The position numbers and the translations under genes are program-made. Source: Impatiens glandulifera (Eukaryota; Streptophyta; Magnoliopsida; Ericales; Balsaminaceae). From it: DNA of 64,000 nucleotides. The notes under the pieces are model-generated. The model had not been told where the DNA came from and made no database searches. It saw only the letters and a list, made by a program, of their open reading frames with translations. Positions 63,101-64,000 of the stretch are shown one piece after another. Positions within the stretch are counted from its first letter, which is position 1, and every line of letters starts with the position of its first letter. The stretch lies in assembly GCF_907164915.1 (NCBI RefSeq), contig NC_061863.1, positions 9,053,882-9,117,881 of the forward strand, given 5' to 3'.

Positions 63101-63946
63101 AAGCTGTTAAGCCAATGTTGAATAACATGTAGAAAATGGTGAATATCTTCTCCATTGTGTTTACTGCATGCAGGTCCCCATAACCAACTGTCGTTAAAGT
63201 CACGATCGACCAGTAAATGGCGTAGGTGTATCCTAACCAAATGCTTCGGTGTTCGAAGTTGGGAATTTGCACTCCAATCCAAGTGTTATCTACATCTTTG
63301 TGATGCGTGGCTAACCAGAAGTAGAAGCAGCCTGCTGAGTGAACTGCAAAGAGTGTCACCTGGAAAACAAAATGCGTGTGAATAGGAAGACAAACGATAG
63401 GAAGTCGAAAGAAAGAGGTTTGCTTACGCATATCAATTTGCAATATCTCGTCCAAAAGTAGCTGAATCGCGTATCTTTCTCTAATCTGGATTATAAAAAA
63501 GAAATGAGTTCATGAGTTTTTGTTCTGTTTTTCTATGTTTATTTGATAGATCCAAGTTGTCTTGTGAGTTCTATTATTGTCATATATGAATCCTTAAGTA
63601 AGGAAGTTATTATAACACATTAGACTCACATTCATTAGAAAAGAAACTATATTTCTTATGATAACTCACATTATGTTCATTATTCCAACACTACTTATCC
63701 TATTTAATTTTGTTGACGAAACATATTAGAAAAAGAAAATCAAAACGACGAAGAAGTAAGATCAATTTTTGGTCTGAAATGTACCTTGAGAAGAGTTCAC
63801 TAACACGACGCAACCTCCATAACCGGAGTAAATTGAGGAAACCAAAAACAGTACCCTGGTGCATTTTTCCGGTTATGATAGAATATATGATTTGAAATGG
63901 AAGAGTCGAAGCCACATCCATAGTAAACCATGGGTGTGTCAAGTAC
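60151..63946 (-). CDS. KAT3: KAT3/KC1-like Shaker potassium channel subunit, 3' part
   Basis: Plant voltage-gated K+ channel subunit; KC1 is an electrically silent modulator that assembles with AKT1/KAT1 at the plasma membrane (family knowledge). The 5' exons lie beyond the right edge. Exons: 63785-63946, 63428-63485, 63042-63359, 61922-62161, 61743-61841, 61636-61668, 61317-61499, 61124-61201, 60812-60863, 60350-60481, 60151-60254, about 485 residues in phase. Order: end of S3 and the S4 sensor ([16 protein letters not shown]), S5, pore with [11 protein letters not shown]6 with [16 protein letters not shown]-linker ([28 protein letters not shown]), cyclic-nucleotide-binding-like domain ([19 protein letters not shown]), then a KHA domain ([18 protein letters not shown]) ending NLFIL. 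Absence of ankyrin repeats and the [14 protein letters not shown] and AVNTMEK words favour KC1 over AKT or KAT1. Confidence 0.92.
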
Positions 63947-64000
63947 CTAATCATTTCCACAACAACTCATTATCACATGTTTAGTTTAATTTAATTATGC

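Overview
This is nuclear DNA of a flowering plant, probably a eudicot. It is AT-rich, genes carry many short GT-AG introns, and the protein families are plant-specific (LEUNIG-type corepressor, PDR-type ABCG transporter, A2-type cyclin, DREB2-type AP2 factor, AGD14-type ArfGAP, KC1-type potassium channel). Exon borders were set by hand from splice sites, reading phase and remembered family alignments; no search was run. I cannot name the species.

Layout. 47-4308 (+): 3' part of a LEUNIG_HOMOLOG-like corepressor, 12 exons, entering from the left edge. 4829-12444 (-): complete ABCG32-like full-size transporter, 22 exons, convergent with the first gene. 13.05-27.35 kb: about 34 intact, mutated or truncated copies of a nuclear tRNA-Arg(UCU) gene, all on the minus strand and embedded in a repeated spacer. 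Three insertions interrupt this array: a 2.2-kb block with a decayed zinc-knuckle ORF, a Helitron-like block of five iterated units, and a decayed Ty1/copia element. 28-29.2 kb: further Helitron-like ends, a long TA microsatellite and a 0.43-kb tandem duplication. 31381-35518 (-): complete A2-type cyclin with an E2F-like site upstream. 36.3-40.2 kb: a diverged, gene-free tandem repeat of about 1.6 kb period. 43170-48035 (-): a young, nearly intact Ty1/copia retrotransposon. 49260-51511 (+): a DREB2-type AP2 gene whose frame continues through two introns into a long coiled-coil tail. 53223-58688 (+): AGD14/NIG-like ArfGAP, 13 coding exons. 60151-63946 (-): 3' part of a KAT3/KC1-like potassium channel subunit, running off the right edge.

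The six host genes look like ordinary single-copy plant genes and do not form a functional cluster. The features most worth attention are the tRNA-Arg array, with a subfamily whose anticodon position reads UUU and with its accumulated insertions, and the AP2/coiled-coil gene model. The young copia element has non-canonical TA...CT LTR ends and one in-frame stop codon.
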